Assembly: GCA_963575745.1 (NCBI GenBank)
Contig: CAUYUJ010018617.1
Location: 125,001-189,000, forward strand
DNA from: Prorocentrum cordatum
Lineage: Eukaryota > Sar > Dinophyceae > Prorocentrales > Prorocentraceae
Direction: 5' to 3'
DNA length: 64,000 bases
The notes under the pieces were generated by a model, which was not told where the DNA came from, did not search any database, and worked only from the letters and a program-made list of their open reading frames with translations. Below are positions 52,271 to 63,564 of this stretch, in pieces. A program made the position numbers and the translations under genes. Numbering within the stretch: position 1 is the stretch's first letter; every line of letters begins with the position of its first letter.

Positions 52271-52437
52271 GGGGTGGCTCAAGATTGCGGCCTCTGGGGG
52301 CCGTGGTTGCCACAGCATTGCACCCTTGGGAAGGCCCCAGGGCTTAGGGCTCAAGCCTCTTTGAGCCCCTGCTTCGCCTGGTCTGCCCCAGGCGAGGCTG
52401 CATCACGATATCCGCTGTCCCGATTGCTATCTTCTAG

Positions 52438-52471
52438 CTCATTCGAGCCTATCGTGATGCCGCCCTGTCAG
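52438..52471 (+). CDS. Candidate micro-exon (34 nt)
   Basis: Between 'cttctag' (AG 52436-52437) and GTGAGC (52472). It reads LIRAYRDAALS plus one base. In phase with the 51960-52037 exon it would extend 'KAFYSA' with 'LIRAYRDAALS'. Third-position bias is weak, so this rests on splice edges and phase. Confidence 0.3.
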
Positions 52472-52479
52472 GTGAGCTT

Positions 52480-53220
52480 GCACCACGGGGTCACGGGCGA
52501 GGCGATCCAGGGATCGGCGTTCTGCGCGGCGCACGGTGTTGCGCATGGCGTTGCACGCGACGATGGCGTGGCGACGGCGGTCGGCGACACCGGCTTGACG
52601 GAGGCCCCAAGAGGCGGCCTAGAGGCCTCCAAGTGGCTCCCAAGAGACCCCCAAGAGGTCCCAAGAGGCTCCCCGAGGTACCTAAGAGGGCCCTCGGGAC
52701 TGCCAGGAGGCCCCCAAAACGACCGAAGATGCCCACGAGCTCGCCATTGTCCTCCCTCCTCTCCTTCTCCTCCTCTTGATCGTCATCCGCCTATTTTATA
52801 TCCCCCTCCTCCCTCCACCTCCCGCACATCCTCGTACTCCTCCCTGCTCCCTCCTCCCCCTTCCCCAGATCCTTCTCCCTCCTCCCTCCTCCGTCCTCTC
52901 ATTCCCCCACCTCCTCTCCTCCTTCGATTCCTCCTCCATCCTCCCCTCTTGTGGTATGACGGCGTCCCCCGTCCTTTGTTTCTCTTTGTGCTTCCACACT
53001 CCCTTGATCAAAGCAACTCCTCGGAGCATCGTTGCTGGAAAGCTGACTGACAAATCCGGATTGTCGGTACTCTTCGCTAGAGTGGCTCCTAAGGATGGGC
53101 TGGTGGGGATTCGCGAAGCGCCAACAATTCTGGTCACAACGTACCCTGGGAGAGGCCCAGGGAGTAGCGGTATCTGTGCCTTTTCGTTGCCCTAGGGGGT
53201 TCGGTAGCAAATCATGGGGG
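52480..53220. other. Unassigned sequence
   Basis: Includes a 'cccaagaggc'-type short repeat (52600-52700) and a pyrimidine-rich stretch (52745-52950). No clear exon. Confidence 0.4.
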
Positions 53221-53259
53221 CTTTGTATACCCTCGCATTCCCGTCAGAGCACGAGCGCC

Positions 53260-53370
53260 GATTAGCGTCTGGTAGTCGATGAGTTAGCGACGATTTAGCG
53301 TCGATTAGCGTCGACTAGCTTCGGGCAGCGTCGATTTAGTGCGATTAGTGTCGATTAGAGTCGATTCGTA
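53260..53370. repeat. 'gcgtcgattag' minisatellite
   Basis: About nine loose copies of an 11-14 bp unit. Confidence 0.75.
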
Positions 53371-53493
53371 CGAGCCGAGAAGATGGTATGGGAGGCTCCC
53401 GCGAGTTGCCACCGAAGAGGGGAGGGGGAGGGGAAGGCGAAGGGGCGATGGACTGCCGCGCTGGTGCTGCTGCACTCTCCCGCTCGGGCTCCA

Positions 53494-53722
53494 GGGCTCC
53501 AGGCGCGGATTTTCACGATGTTGCAATTTTTTAGCTACGTCCGATCTCAGGGTATGGATAATTAGGGGTGCGGGTTGTCGGACCCTGGGGTAGGCTCCCG
53601 TTCGAGCGGGGACCCCCATCCGACAGCACGCACCCCTGGCCCCCGCGGTCCCCCCTATGGGTATCCCTGAGATCGGACGTAGCGAAAAAATGCAACATGG
53701 TGAAAATCCGCCCCTGGAGCCC
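53494..53722. mobile_element. Fold-back element, ~70-bp arms
   Basis: 'gggctccaggcgcggatttt' at the left is the inverse of 'aaaatccgcccctggagccc' at the right. Complementarity continues through 'acgtccgatctcaggg' and resumes nearer the centre ('aggggtgcgggttgtcgga'). No coding. Confidence 0.75.
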
Positions 53723-53724
53723 AG

Positions 53725-53835
53725 CCCATCTTTCTGCGTCATTTTCCGAGCTGGATCGATCTGTGAGGGCCCCGGGGCCCGAAAAGAGGCGAAAACGCCC
53801 GGCTCGAAAACATCGAGTCGCCAGGATCTCCGGGA
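53725..53835 (-). repeat. Dispersed intron-like repeat C, copy 3 (inverted)
   Basis: Inverse of copies 1 and 2: 'tctgcgtcattttccgagct' then 'gtgagggccccggggcccga'. It abuts the fold-back element at 53722. Confidence 0.65.
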
Positions 53836-53930
53836 GGGGTGCGTGCTGCTCGTTCGTCCTTCCTGCGCGCGACGAGCGTGGCCATCCCAGCGCATGCCGC
53901 CCGCGCCGTGCCCGGCTCCCAGACCCCCGA

Positions 53931-54089
53931 CGTCATGATTTTTTCACGACGTCGACCCCCCGAGGTCTCGACCCATTCCCCGGGACCGGTTTTTCGTCCT
54001 GAGTCGTTTTTTGACGGTCCCGAGGGCCGGTAAGGGCCCCCAAAGGCAAAAAATAAGGCAAAACCTCCCGTCGTGATTTTTTCACGACG
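53931..54089. mobile_element. Hairpin-ended element D, copy 1
   Basis: Each end is a small hairpin: left CGTCATGA-T5-TCACGACG (53931-53951), right CGTCGTGA-T5-TCACGACG (54069-54089). The body contains 'cctgagtcgttttttgacgg' and 'ggcaaaaaataaggcaaaac'. A diverged, inverted relative with different hairpin stems lies at 60156-60313. Confidence 0.55.
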
Positions 54090-54269
54090 CGAGGGGGTCT
54101 GGGCTCGGCGCCAGAGAGGTCAACGACGGTACGCAGTGGCGCCAGCCGGAGGGGCCTCAGGCCCGCGGCGCCGCTCCGGGCCGGCGGGGAGGGCGAGCCA
54201 GAGAGAGCACTCGCGCCGCGCCCGGCGGCTCCGTGCCCCCCTTCGGCTCCGTCCTCTGTCTCGGGCCCG

Positions 54270-54355
54270 GAGGAGGAGGAGGAGGAGGAGGGAGGAGGAG
54301 GAGGAGGAGGAGGAGGAGGAGGAGGAGGGGGGGGGGAGGAGGATGGAGGAGGAAG
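54270..54355. repeat. (GGA)n tract
   Basis: Short purine repeat on plus. Confidence 0.95.
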
Positions 54356-54428
54356 GGGGGGATTGGGAAAGGGGGGGTACGAAATTTGCTGCATGCAGCC
54401 GGTTTCGGCGTCACCGAGGGCCCATTCC

Positions 54429-54433
<5 letters not shown>

Positions 54434-54512
<79 letters not shown>
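54434..54512. repeat. (TA)n microsatellite, about 39 copies
   Basis: Near-perfect AT dinucleotide array, followed directly by an inverted pair 'cgcctcccggcgccgggagg'. Confidence 0.98.
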
Positions 54513-54822
54513 AGCCGCCTCCCGGCGCCGGGAGGCGCCAGGGAAGTCGGCTACGTGAGCTGATTCTCAACCCCCCCCTTTGCTATCCCCGCCCGGCTCG
54601 ATTGTTGGGTATAGCCAGGACCCCAGGTAAGAGCACCCGGTCTGTAGTAGGGCCCCGGAGCCCCTAAATGGGCCAGAATCAATACACCAGGTTTGCCGTG
54701 GCTGGTGTTTTTTCGGGTGACGGCAGTTCTGGTTGGTGGAACGGGGCGGGGGGGGAGGGCTCCCCAGTACACATTACTAAACCAGGTCCCACTAAACCCA
54801 GTTCTGCCAACGCCCGACTTTG

Positions 54823-54973
54823 ATGGGCCTGTTTGCCCCCATCACCACCATAAGTTGGAGGGGGAGGGGGTCCTCGTCCTCCTCCTCCTCCTCCTCCTCC
54901 TCTTCGTCCTCCTCCTCGTCCTCCTCCTTCCCCTCTCCAACTTATGGTGGTGGTGGTGGAGACCAGGCCCATC
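54823..54973. mobile_element. Fold-back element with a CCT core
   Basis: 'gatgggcctg' and 'ccaccataagttggaggggg' at the left match inverses at the right ('cccctctccaacttatggtgg', 'caggcccatc'). The loop is a CCT tract of about 65 bp. Confidence 0.65.
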
Positions 54974-55002
54974 GTCCTTGGCGGGGGGACCATACGAGAG
55001 GG

Positions 55003-55090
55003 TAGGGAAACGAAGAATGACATAAACATAGACACTCGGAGGTCCGCGCGGACCTCCGAATTTTTACGTTTCTGTCATTCTTCGTTCCCT
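55003..55090. other. Perfect-ended hairpin (~85 bp)
   Basis: 'gggaaacgaagaatgaca' pairs with 'tgtcattcttcgttccc', and an inner perfect palindrome 'ggaggtccgcgcggacctcc' forms the tip. Confidence 0.8.
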
Positions 55091-55159
55091 TGAGACGAGA
55101 GGGGGTTTGATGTCTGAGTGCCGCAGGGGTCGATGCCACTGTTCGTCAGAGGGCCTGGC

Positions 55160-55375
55160 CTCCTCCTCCTCGTAGTATCCTCCTCCTCGTAGTACCCCTC
55201 CTCCTCCTCCTCCTCCTCCTCCTCCTCCTCTTCTCGTCCTTCCCCCCCCTCCTCCTCCTCCTCCTCCTCCTCCTCCTCCTCCTCCTCTTCTCGTCCTCCT
55301 CCTCCTCCTCCTCCTCCTCCTCCTCCCCTTCCTCCTCCTCCTCTCCCTCATTCTCCTCCTCCTGCTCCTGGCGCC
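55160..55375. repeat. (CCT)n tract
   Basis: Simple pyrimidine repeat with CGTAGTAT and CTTCTCGT interruptions repeated twice. Confidence 0.95.
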
Positions 55376-55885
55376 GTGTGCCTACCTGTGGCGCTACGGC
55401 CTGGCGGTTGCAGGGTTCTGAGGGTCGCGTTGCGACTCCGCGGCCCGAGGGCGCTAGGGTTCTTGCGGGGTCGTCGTGCGGGCCCGCTAGCGCGTCGCGC
55501 CCTCGTCGCCACCGCATCCTCCTCGCCTTATTATTCTTCATCTCCTCGTCCTTCTCCTGCTTATCCTCCTCCTCATTATCCTCCTGCACGGGCTCGTCGG
55601 GACAGCGTGCGTTTTCGGCCATGGCAAGGGGGCACGAGGGGTGCATGGTTGCCCTCGGCGACAGAGTCCCACTCCGCGATGATCAAGCAGCCGAGCAATC
55701 ATTTTACTTCGGGTCGGCACCCTGTCGTTGGCCCAGGTAGGGCTTCTCGTCCATTGCCTGGTGGCAGACAGGCCCCCTCCGAGGGATGCCGAGACCGTGT
55801 CTTCGTGACTTGCGAGCCTTTCTCTCTCAGGGCTGTTCTAAGCTAGCCTCCGTAGCCTCCTGCTCCTCTCTCTGCCCACCTGCGC
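55376..55885. other. Unassigned unique sequence
   Basis: Some third-position bias in parts (55376-55520) on both strands, but no clean exon or motif. Confidence 0.35.
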
Positions 55886-55889
55886 CGTC

Positions 55890-56141
55890 CTCGTCTTCAT
55901 CTTCATCTTCATCGTCATCTGCATCTCCATCTCCATCGTCATCAGTATGTTCATCTTCGTCTTCTTCATCTTCACCTCCACATTCTTCATGCTTTCATCT
56001 TCTGCTCCATCCCCATCTTCATCGCCATCAGCATCATCATCCCCATCTCCATTTTCATCTTCGTCTTCATATCATTATTATTCTTCTTTTCAGCCCCCAT
56101 CGTCATTTCCATCTGCGTCTTCATCATCATCATCGTCATCG

Positions 56142-56219
<78 letters not shown>

Positions 56220-57625
56220 CCAACATCATAACCGTTATCCCCAACATCATCAGCATCACCATCAGCAGCATCGGCATCAGCATCACCATCATCATCAGCA
56301 TCATCATCCTCGTCCGCATCCACATCCTCATCATGGCTATCATTATCGTCACCATCCTCATGCTGATCCCCATCCTCATCATCATCAACATCATCATCGT
56401 GATCACCCGCATCATCACCACCATCATCATCCGCATCCTCGTTCGCATCATGCTCATTCCCACATTCATCCTTATCCTCATCCTCATCCTCGTCCTCGCC
56501 CTCTTCCTTATCCTCATCATCATCACCCCCATCATCTCCATCATCCTCATCATCATCCCCATTCTTTGCCTTATCCTCATCCCCATCCTCATCCGCATCC
56601 TCATCATCATCCTCCTCCTCCTCATCATCATAACCACAATCATCATGATCACCACCATCATCACCACCTTCGTCATCATCGTCACCATCATCCTCATCCT
56701 TGTTCTCATCCTCGCCCTCATCATCATTACCACCACCATCGTCATCATCATCCTCATCCGCATCCTCATCTTCATCATCATCCTCATCATCACAACCATC
56801 ATCACCTCCGCCACCACCATCATCATCATTATCGTAGTCGTCATCATCATCATCATCATCTTTCTCTTCACATTTATCTTCATCTCCATCTTTCTCATTG
56901 TCACCAGCATCATCTACGTATTCGTCGCAATCCTCATCATCTTCATCTTCATCTCTATGTCCGCCTCTTCTTTCATCTTCTTCTACTCTTTATCTTTCTC
57001 CTTGCCCTCATCCTCGTTTTCATCCTCACCCCCCTCATCCTCAGCACCACCAGCTCCACCATAATTATCATCCTCGTCATCCCCATCCTCATTCTCACTC
57101 TCTTCGTCATCGTCATCGTCATCATCGTCCACATCATCAGCATCATCATCATTATCATCGTCCCCATCACCATCACGATCATCACCACATCATCATCACC
57201 ATCGTCATCGTCATCTTTATTTTCATCTTCATCTCCATCTTTGCCTTCATCTTCCTCCTCATCAGAATCATCATCATCTTCATCTTCATCGCCATCTCCG
57301 TCTTCCTCATCATCGTCATCATGAGCATCATCATCGTCTTCAGCTTTATCGTAATCCTCATCATCTTCATTTTCATCTCCATCTCATCCTTCTCCTTCAT
57401 TTTCATCTCCTCCCCTTCGTCCTCGTCCTCATCATCATCCTCATCCTCATCCTAATCCTTATCATCCACATCACCGCAGTCGTCATTATCATTCTCATCA
57501 TCATCATCATCATCACCATCATGATCATCAGCATCATTACCATCATCCTCACCAACATCCTCATCCACATCATCATTATCATCGTCCTCATTATCCACAT
57601 CATCATCAACACGACCATCATCAGT

Positions 57626-57666
<41 letters not shown>

Positions 57667-58605
57667 TATCATTAACATCATCATCATCATCACCACCATC
57701 ATCATCGTCACCACCATCATCATCATCATCATCATCATCACCATAATCATCATCATCCGTATTCTCATCTTCATCTTCCTCATCACTATCATCTTCATTT
57801 TCATCGTCATCATTATCATCCTCATGTTCATCTCCATCTCCTCCTCCTCCGCCGTTATCCTCCTCTCCTTCATCATCATTTTCATCTTCATCTCCTTCAT
57901 CTTCGTGAGCTGTCGGTCATTTCCTCCTCCTCCGCCTCCTCCTCCTCCTCCGCCTCCTCCTCCATCTTCTCCTCCTCCTCCTCCTCCGTCTCTTCCTCTC
58001 CGCCTGCCCCTCCCTGCGCCCGCCCGCCGATCATCCTCATCACCGGTCACAGCCCCCCGCACCGATCATCCTCATCCTCATCATCACATTCATCATCATC
58101 ATCATCCTCGGGTGCACCATCATCATCCTCGAGTGCACCATCACAGTCATCACATTCATCCTCGAGTGCACCATCATTATCCTCATCATCATCCTCATCA
58201 TCACCACCACCACCATCCTCGAGGGCACCATCTTCATCCTCATCATCACCACCACCTTCATCATCATCATCAACATCATTATCATCATCACCTCCACCAC
58301 CGTCCTCATCCTCATCCTCATCCTCATCCGCATCCGCATCCTCATCCTGATCATCTTTCTCCTCCACCATCATCCGCATCCGCAGCCGCATCCTCATCTT
58401 CATCATGATCATCATCATCCAAATAATCATTATTTTTAATACCACCATAATCGTCATCCTCATCCTCATCCTCATCATCACCACTATTATCATCACCATC
58501 ATCATCCCCATGCTCATCCTCATCCTCATCCGCATCCTCCCCCTCCTAATCATCATTTTCCTAGCCCTCATCTTCATCCAATCTCATCCTCATCATCGTC
58601 GTCAT

Positions 58606-58640
<35 letters not shown>

Positions 58641-58742
58641 CCACCGTCATTCTGCGTCATCACCACTCACCGCCATCATCAACAGCATCATCATCATCAT
58701 CATCATCACCATCATCATCACCACCATCATTAGCATCACCAC

Positions 58743-58783
<41 letters not shown>

Positions 58784-58880
58784 CTATTATCACCATCACC
58801 ACCATCATCATCACCACCGCCATCATCGTCATCAGCATCATAATCATCATCAGTATTATCGTCATCGTCGTCATTTTCGC
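55890..58880. repeat. (CAT)n/(CATCCT)n tract, about 3 kb
   Basis: Degenerate CAT trinucleotide interrupted by a short CCT/GCC-rich island (57920-58060). It codes for poly-His, poly-Ile or poly-Ser on plus and poly-Met or poly-Asp on minus. None is credible as protein. Confidence 0.97.
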
Positions 58881-58967
58881 TGCAGGACACGCACGCCGTC
58901 ACATCTACGCCATCGCCATACATGTTCGCGACTATCGCTGACCAGATAGAGTGGGTTGACTCGGTAG

Positions 58968-59052
58968 CTCCGGCGCCTACGCACGCACCTTCGCCTTCAT
59001 CTTCACGTTCACCAACAATGAGTACAGCTACATGGAGCACGTCTCCCACTAA
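58968..59052 (+). CDS. Candidate terminal exon, hydrophobic then polar C-terminus
   Basis: AG 58966-58967 precedes a frame (first full codon at 58969) reading 'SGAYARTFAFIFTFTNNEYS' then YMEHVSH and TAA (59050-59052). 26 of 28 third positions are G or C, the strongest bias in this part. 'FAFIFTF' may be the end of a membrane strand or helix. Family unknown. A minus frame here is also open but has weaker bias. Confidence 0.45.
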
Positions 59053-59159
59053 CACTTACCGATATGCTAGCAGTGGGCGCGGCCACGCGCGGAGCGGGAC
59101 AAACTTCGTTGCCCTCTTCTCGTCTCTTGTCTGCTTGCCCTATTATCGTCTTTTTCTAT

Positions 59160-59166
59160 ATGGTCG

Positions 59167-59198
<32 letters not shown>

Positions 59199-59329
59199 CA
59201 CCATCATCATCCTCGTGATCATCGTTGATTACCATCACCATCGTCATCATCGTCATAATCATCACTATCATCATCACCATCATCATCACCACCATCATCA
59301 TCACCATCATCATCATCAGCATCGTCATC

Positions 59330-59366
<37 letters not shown>

Positions 59367-59465
59367 GCATCATCATCATCATCAGCATCATCATCATCAG
59401 CTTCATCCTCGTCGTCGTCATCATCATCATCATCATCATCACCATCGTCATGTTCATCATCATCC
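59160..59465. repeat. (CAT)n tract, continued
   Basis: Same repeat as 55890-58880, separated from it by the 58880-59160 island. Confidence 0.97.
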
Positions 59466-59640
59466 CCGCCTCCGCCTCCTCCGCCTCCTCCGCCTCCTCC
59501 GCCTGCTCCTCCGCCTCCTCGGCCTCCTCCGCCTCCTCGGCCTCCTCCGCCTCCTCCGCCTCCTCCGCCTCCTCCTCCGCCTCCTCGGCCTCCTCCGCCT
59601 CCTCCGCCTGCTCCTCCTCGTCCTCGTCCTCCTCCGCCCC
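59466..59640. repeat. (CCTCCG)n tract
   Basis: CCTCCG/CCTCGG hexanucleotide array. The next ~170 bp are GC-rich and unassigned. Confidence 0.95.
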
Positions 59641-59931
59641 TCTCCGCCTGCCCCTCCCTGCGCCCGCGCGCAGCTCCCGCCGCGGCCCCGCCTCGCGCCG
59701 CCCGCCGCGCCTGCCCGGGGGCGGGGCCACTGCTGGCCCGCCGCGCCCGCTCGGCCGCAGGGGCCCCCCCGCACGGCCCAGCTCTCCCAGCGCCTCGAGC
59801 AGCTCGGGACGAGGGTGTCTCTCGGGGGAATATTCAAAAATAGTCAAGAAATACGCTGGGGACATTTTTTTAACCATTTTTGAGCATTTTTGGGGTATTT
59901 TTTGAATATTTTTTGAGCGAGGAGGGGGCTC

Positions 59932-59975
59932 CTCCTCCTCCTCCTCCTCCTCCTCCTCCTCCTCCTCCTCCTTGT
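59932..59975. repeat. (CCT)n tract
   Basis: Short pyrimidine repeat, preceded by an AT-rich stretch with inverted 'gaatattcaaaaat'/'tttttgaatatt' (59830-59910). Confidence 0.95.
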
Positions 59976-60155
59976 CCTCCTCGCGGGGGTGGACAGACCT
60001 CCTACCCTGACACGTCGATTCAGGAGTTGGCCGTCGTCGTTTCGCGAGAGGGCGTCGCGGCCGCTATTTTGCGGGTCCAGGCCCGTCGGTTTCGGTCCCA
60101 TGCCGTTTTCACTAAGGGGAGGTCTACTAAAGGGAGGTGTGTCCACCGCCGATTG

Positions 60156-60313
60156 TCGCTCGAGAAACTCGAGACGAAGGTTTTTCGCTATTTTCGGCCT
60201 CGGGGGTCCCTCGCCGGGCCCCAGGACCGCCAGAGAGCGACTCGGGATGAGGAGTCGGCCCCAGGGAAGAGGGCCCGGAACTCCAGGGACCCCGTCTTGA
60301 GAAGCTCAAGACG
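60156..60313. mobile_element. Hairpin-ended element D, copy 2 (inverted, diverged)
   Basis: Left hairpin TCGCTCGAG-AAA-CTCGAGACGA (60156-60177), right hairpin CGTCTTGAG-AAG-CTCAAGACG (60293-60313, perfect 9-bp stem). Read on the minus strand, the body aligns with copy 1 ('cccgagtcgctctctggcgg', 'ccgaaaatagcgaaaaacc'). Confidence 0.5.
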
Positions 60314-60319
60314 TCGGAT

Positions 60320-60699
60320 GTCGTACGGCCCGCTGCGGCGCTGTCGGCGTCGTTGCCGCCGTCGCGGGGCGCTGTGGTCGCTCGCCTTGTAGAGCTCAAC
60401 GCCTTCAAAAGGGCTCGGGAGCTCCCGAAGCGCCGTGCAGCTCACGTCCTCGGAAGGAGCCCCAGGCAACGGCTGGGCGCCATGCCGCGCACTCGAAGGG
60501 GCTCAAGAGCGCCCAGGGCGCCCTGCACAGAGCGCCCTGTGCGCCCTGTCTCAGCGTGGGCCGTGCCCCGGCGCTCCCGACCTCAGCTCCGGGCGATGCA
60601 GCTATTCACAGCCGGCGCAGTTGCCCGCTCTTTCGCGTTCGCCCGCTTTCCCGCCCCGGTGCCCTCACAGCTCGATCCGGCTCGAAGAGATGCGCAGAT

Positions 60700-60700
<1 letters not shown>
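60320..60700 (+). other. Weak coding-like region
   Basis: The plus frame 'GAVVARLVELNAFKRARELP' then Arg/Pro-rich sequence to 'QLRAMQLFTAG' has about 70% G/C third positions. A diverged copy of repeat C overlaps its end (60630-60705), which argues against a continuous exon. Confidence 0.2.
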
Positions 60701-60704
<4 letters not shown>

Positions 60705-60730
<26 letters not shown>

Positions 60731-60786
60731 GAGGAGGAGGAGGAGGAGGAGGAGGAGGAGGAGGAGGAGGAGGAGGAGGAGGAGGA
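60705..60786. repeat. (GGA)n tract
   Basis: Purine repeat on plus. Confidence 0.97.
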
Positions 60787-60789
60787 ACC

Positions 60790-62780
60790 CAGGGCTCTGG
60801 GCGTGTTTTTTTCCGATGTTTTTTCCCAGAAAGGGCTCCGGCCCAGGGTATTCTTTCAGTATGTTGATAACCACCGGTTGGAGGCCGGCGGATGTCCGGT
60901 CGATAAAAAACAAGGTAGAGTCAAATTCGGCGTGGAACAAATACGTTTCGCGCGTGCCCGCTCGAGGAAAGTGCGCCTCTCATCTCGGATCCTCGATAAA
61001 TATCGGGGTCTTCAGACACCCGTTTTCCCTGGTAAAAAAGGTGCGGGCCATTTTTAGCAGAATCTTCAAGAAAAGCCAGAAGTCTGCAGCTCCGACCGGG
61101 ACACAAAAATGTGAATCTGCTGACCTTTTACGTGCGCGCTCGAGGATGGCGCGTCCTGCGCGCAGAAATTCTGGGGATGTCTCGAGCGAAACGCTCGTTT
61201 TGCAAAATTCTTCACGCTTCGTGTATCCCCATCAGCCCCGCGGCTTATTACAGTGTCTTGCTGTCCGTCTTGGCCTCGCTTCCAGTTGCGGTTCGGCTGG
61301 AGCTTGGCGCCGCAAGGGCGACTTCTCCCCCCCGTTCCGTTGCCGCCTCGTTGCCGCGCCTTTTGCTTCCCCACCAGCCGGGCTGTCTGGGCCGGTCACC
61401 AGCAGACGCTGAAATGCGTCCCAATGAGGGGCATTTTGTCCCTGGCATGTGCATGTGCCGCTGCGTGTGTTGTCCGCTGGAATCCGCGGCAATCTCGCGC
61501 CAATTTTTCTACGTACCGCGCCCCGGACGTTGTGCTCGCTCCCTGTCTCTCGCCTTGGAGCCGCGAGCCCAAAAGTATCCCCATCAGCTGGGTCTTCCCC
61601 GTGGTACTCTCGCCCGCCTGTCGCCATCTTGGTGTGCTGACTTCGAACTCGTGGCCCTGTTCAGGGCTCGTGGTGGGTCAACCTGGCGCCACTTCACGCA
61701 CTGGTCCGTGGTGACCCGCGCCATTTTGGCTGCGTGGCAGCTTTGCTGCTTCCCGCACTCGTGCGTTCTGCTGCCTCAGGACTATGCGGCTACGGCCACC
61801 CTGGGTTTCGCAGCCTGCCAACGCTCTCGCCTCGTCTCGGCTTTAATTCTTTGACCAACGGTCCTTCGGGCCACCCTGGTACTCACACGGTTGTCCGGGG
61901 TTGCGTCCTTGCATTAATTTCGGCGTCTGGCCCGGGTCGTCGTGTGTCCCGAGTCCCTGGTGTTCCCGACGCTTTGCATGCTTGCACGCTGGCAGTACGA
62001 CTCGGTTTCAGCTGCCCCCCCACTCGCCGGTCCGCCGCTGAGCTGCTGCGTGAGGTCCCAGTTCGCCGCTGTAGGTGTGGCCACCCTCCGTCGCTTTAGG
62101 TTAATTCGTCGCTGCGTGCCCCGCTTTGACTGGACTCGCCGCCGGCGCGCTCGCCCGCGGCCGCTGACTAAAAAATATCCCCGCCAGCGTCGAATGTGCT
62201 CACGTGCGGCAGCGATACCTGAGTCGCAGTGGCGGCGCGGGCAATGGACGCCAGGTGGCGAAAGGCCACGCTGGCAGCCGCGCTCCCAGGAAGGGCAAGA
62301 AGCAGTGGAAGGTCGTCAGCCCTAGCTCTGCGGGCGCGCCCGCCCTCGTTGCTCCCTAGTCGCAGCCCGCCGCACGCGTGCGCCATGGTCGCTGTGGTTT
62401 CTTTGCAGAAAGTGCAGACTTCAGCTGCTTCCTGGTTTCCTGGTATGCCGAACATCAGTGGGCCACTCAGAAGGTGGGCGTCCGCCTCCCCTGCGCGGAT
62501 GACGGGCCTCGCAGCTGGCAGGCGGCAAGCGGGGCGACGGCCACTACGGTGCCGGGAGGGGCGACAAACGCTCCCGGTCATAGCGGTGGTCCCTTTGTAC
62601 TCGGCAGACCAGTGGCCTTCAGCCACTTCCTGGCGTTTCTGCCTCCCTCTTCTCTTCCTGCTCTGCCGCCTTCTCGTTCATCACCCGCTGCCCCCCGCCC
62701 GTGGGACCCTGGCAGCTGCCTGCTGACAATGCCGACACGTGGACTTCCGCCGGGGCCGTGGTCCACCTGTCCTAGTTGGC
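60790..62780. other. Unassigned GC-moderate sequence
   Basis: About 2 kb without clear exons. A perfect hairpin 'cgagcgaaacgctcg' lies near 61181. A phrase like 'tatccccatcagc' recurs at about 61224, 61577 and 62177 (as 'tatccccgccagc'), suggesting decayed dispersed repeats. Confidence 0.4.
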
Positions 62781-62804
62781 CCCTGGCCTCGCTGTAGCTG
62801 TTTT

Positions 62805-63320
62805 CACCGCCAGGCCGCCGGGCTCGCAACGGGCCTGTTGGCCCTGGCCTCCTGGACCTCCCTGCTCCACTGGCCCAACCTCCTCGTTGGCGCATGGAGC
62901 GCGGGGTGCACGTGGTCCAGCCTGTGCTCCCCTGGCTGTCGGACGACTGTGTCGACTACGTCCACGGTCCTTGGCTGTGGTGCCCATGGCACTTTCGTGC
63001 TCACTTGGCTCCGTGACTGAGACGTGGATTGCCCTGGTCCTGGTCAGTTCCCAGCCCCCCCCCCTTCAGGCAGCCGGGCTCGCAGCGGCCCAGTTGGCCC
63101 TGGCCTCATGGACCCCCCAGTTCCACAGGCCCAACCCCCTCGTTGGCGCGTCGAGCTCGTGAGTGCACGTGGTTCAGCCTGTGCCCTCCTGGCTGTCGGA
63201 AGACTGTGTCGACTGCGGCCGCGGTTCCTGGCGGCGGTGCCCACGGCACTTTCGTGTTCACTCGACTCCGTGCCTGAGACGTGGATTGCCCTGGTCCTGG
63301 TCAGTTCTCAGACGGCGTCG
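62805..63320. repeat. ~257-bp tandem duplication
   Basis: Two copies: 'gctcgca' at 62822 and 63078, and 'tgagacgtggattgccctgg' at about 63018 and 63274. Identity is high, with a few small indels. Confidence 0.9.
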
Positions 63321-63439
63321 ACCCTGTTCGAGAGTGAGTTCGGCTTACCCTGATCCGGTGGTTCAGGCGTGTTACGGCGTCGATCGCACCAATCGGTCAG
63401 GGTCAGTCCCCCGTTGACAGCAGGAAAATGTCCCATGGT

Positions 63440-63471
63440 GTCAGTCAGCAGCAACAGCTGCAGCAGCAGCT

Positions 63472-63504
<33 letters not shown>

Positions 63505-63505
63505 G
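63440..63505. repeat. (CAG)n tract
   Basis: CAGCAG repeat of about 60 bp with a CTGCAG interruption. Confidence 0.95.
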
Positions 63506-63564
63506 CAGTCCCCTGGTGACAGCCCCCGGTGTCAGCAGTAACTGCAGCAGCATCAGTCCCCTGG

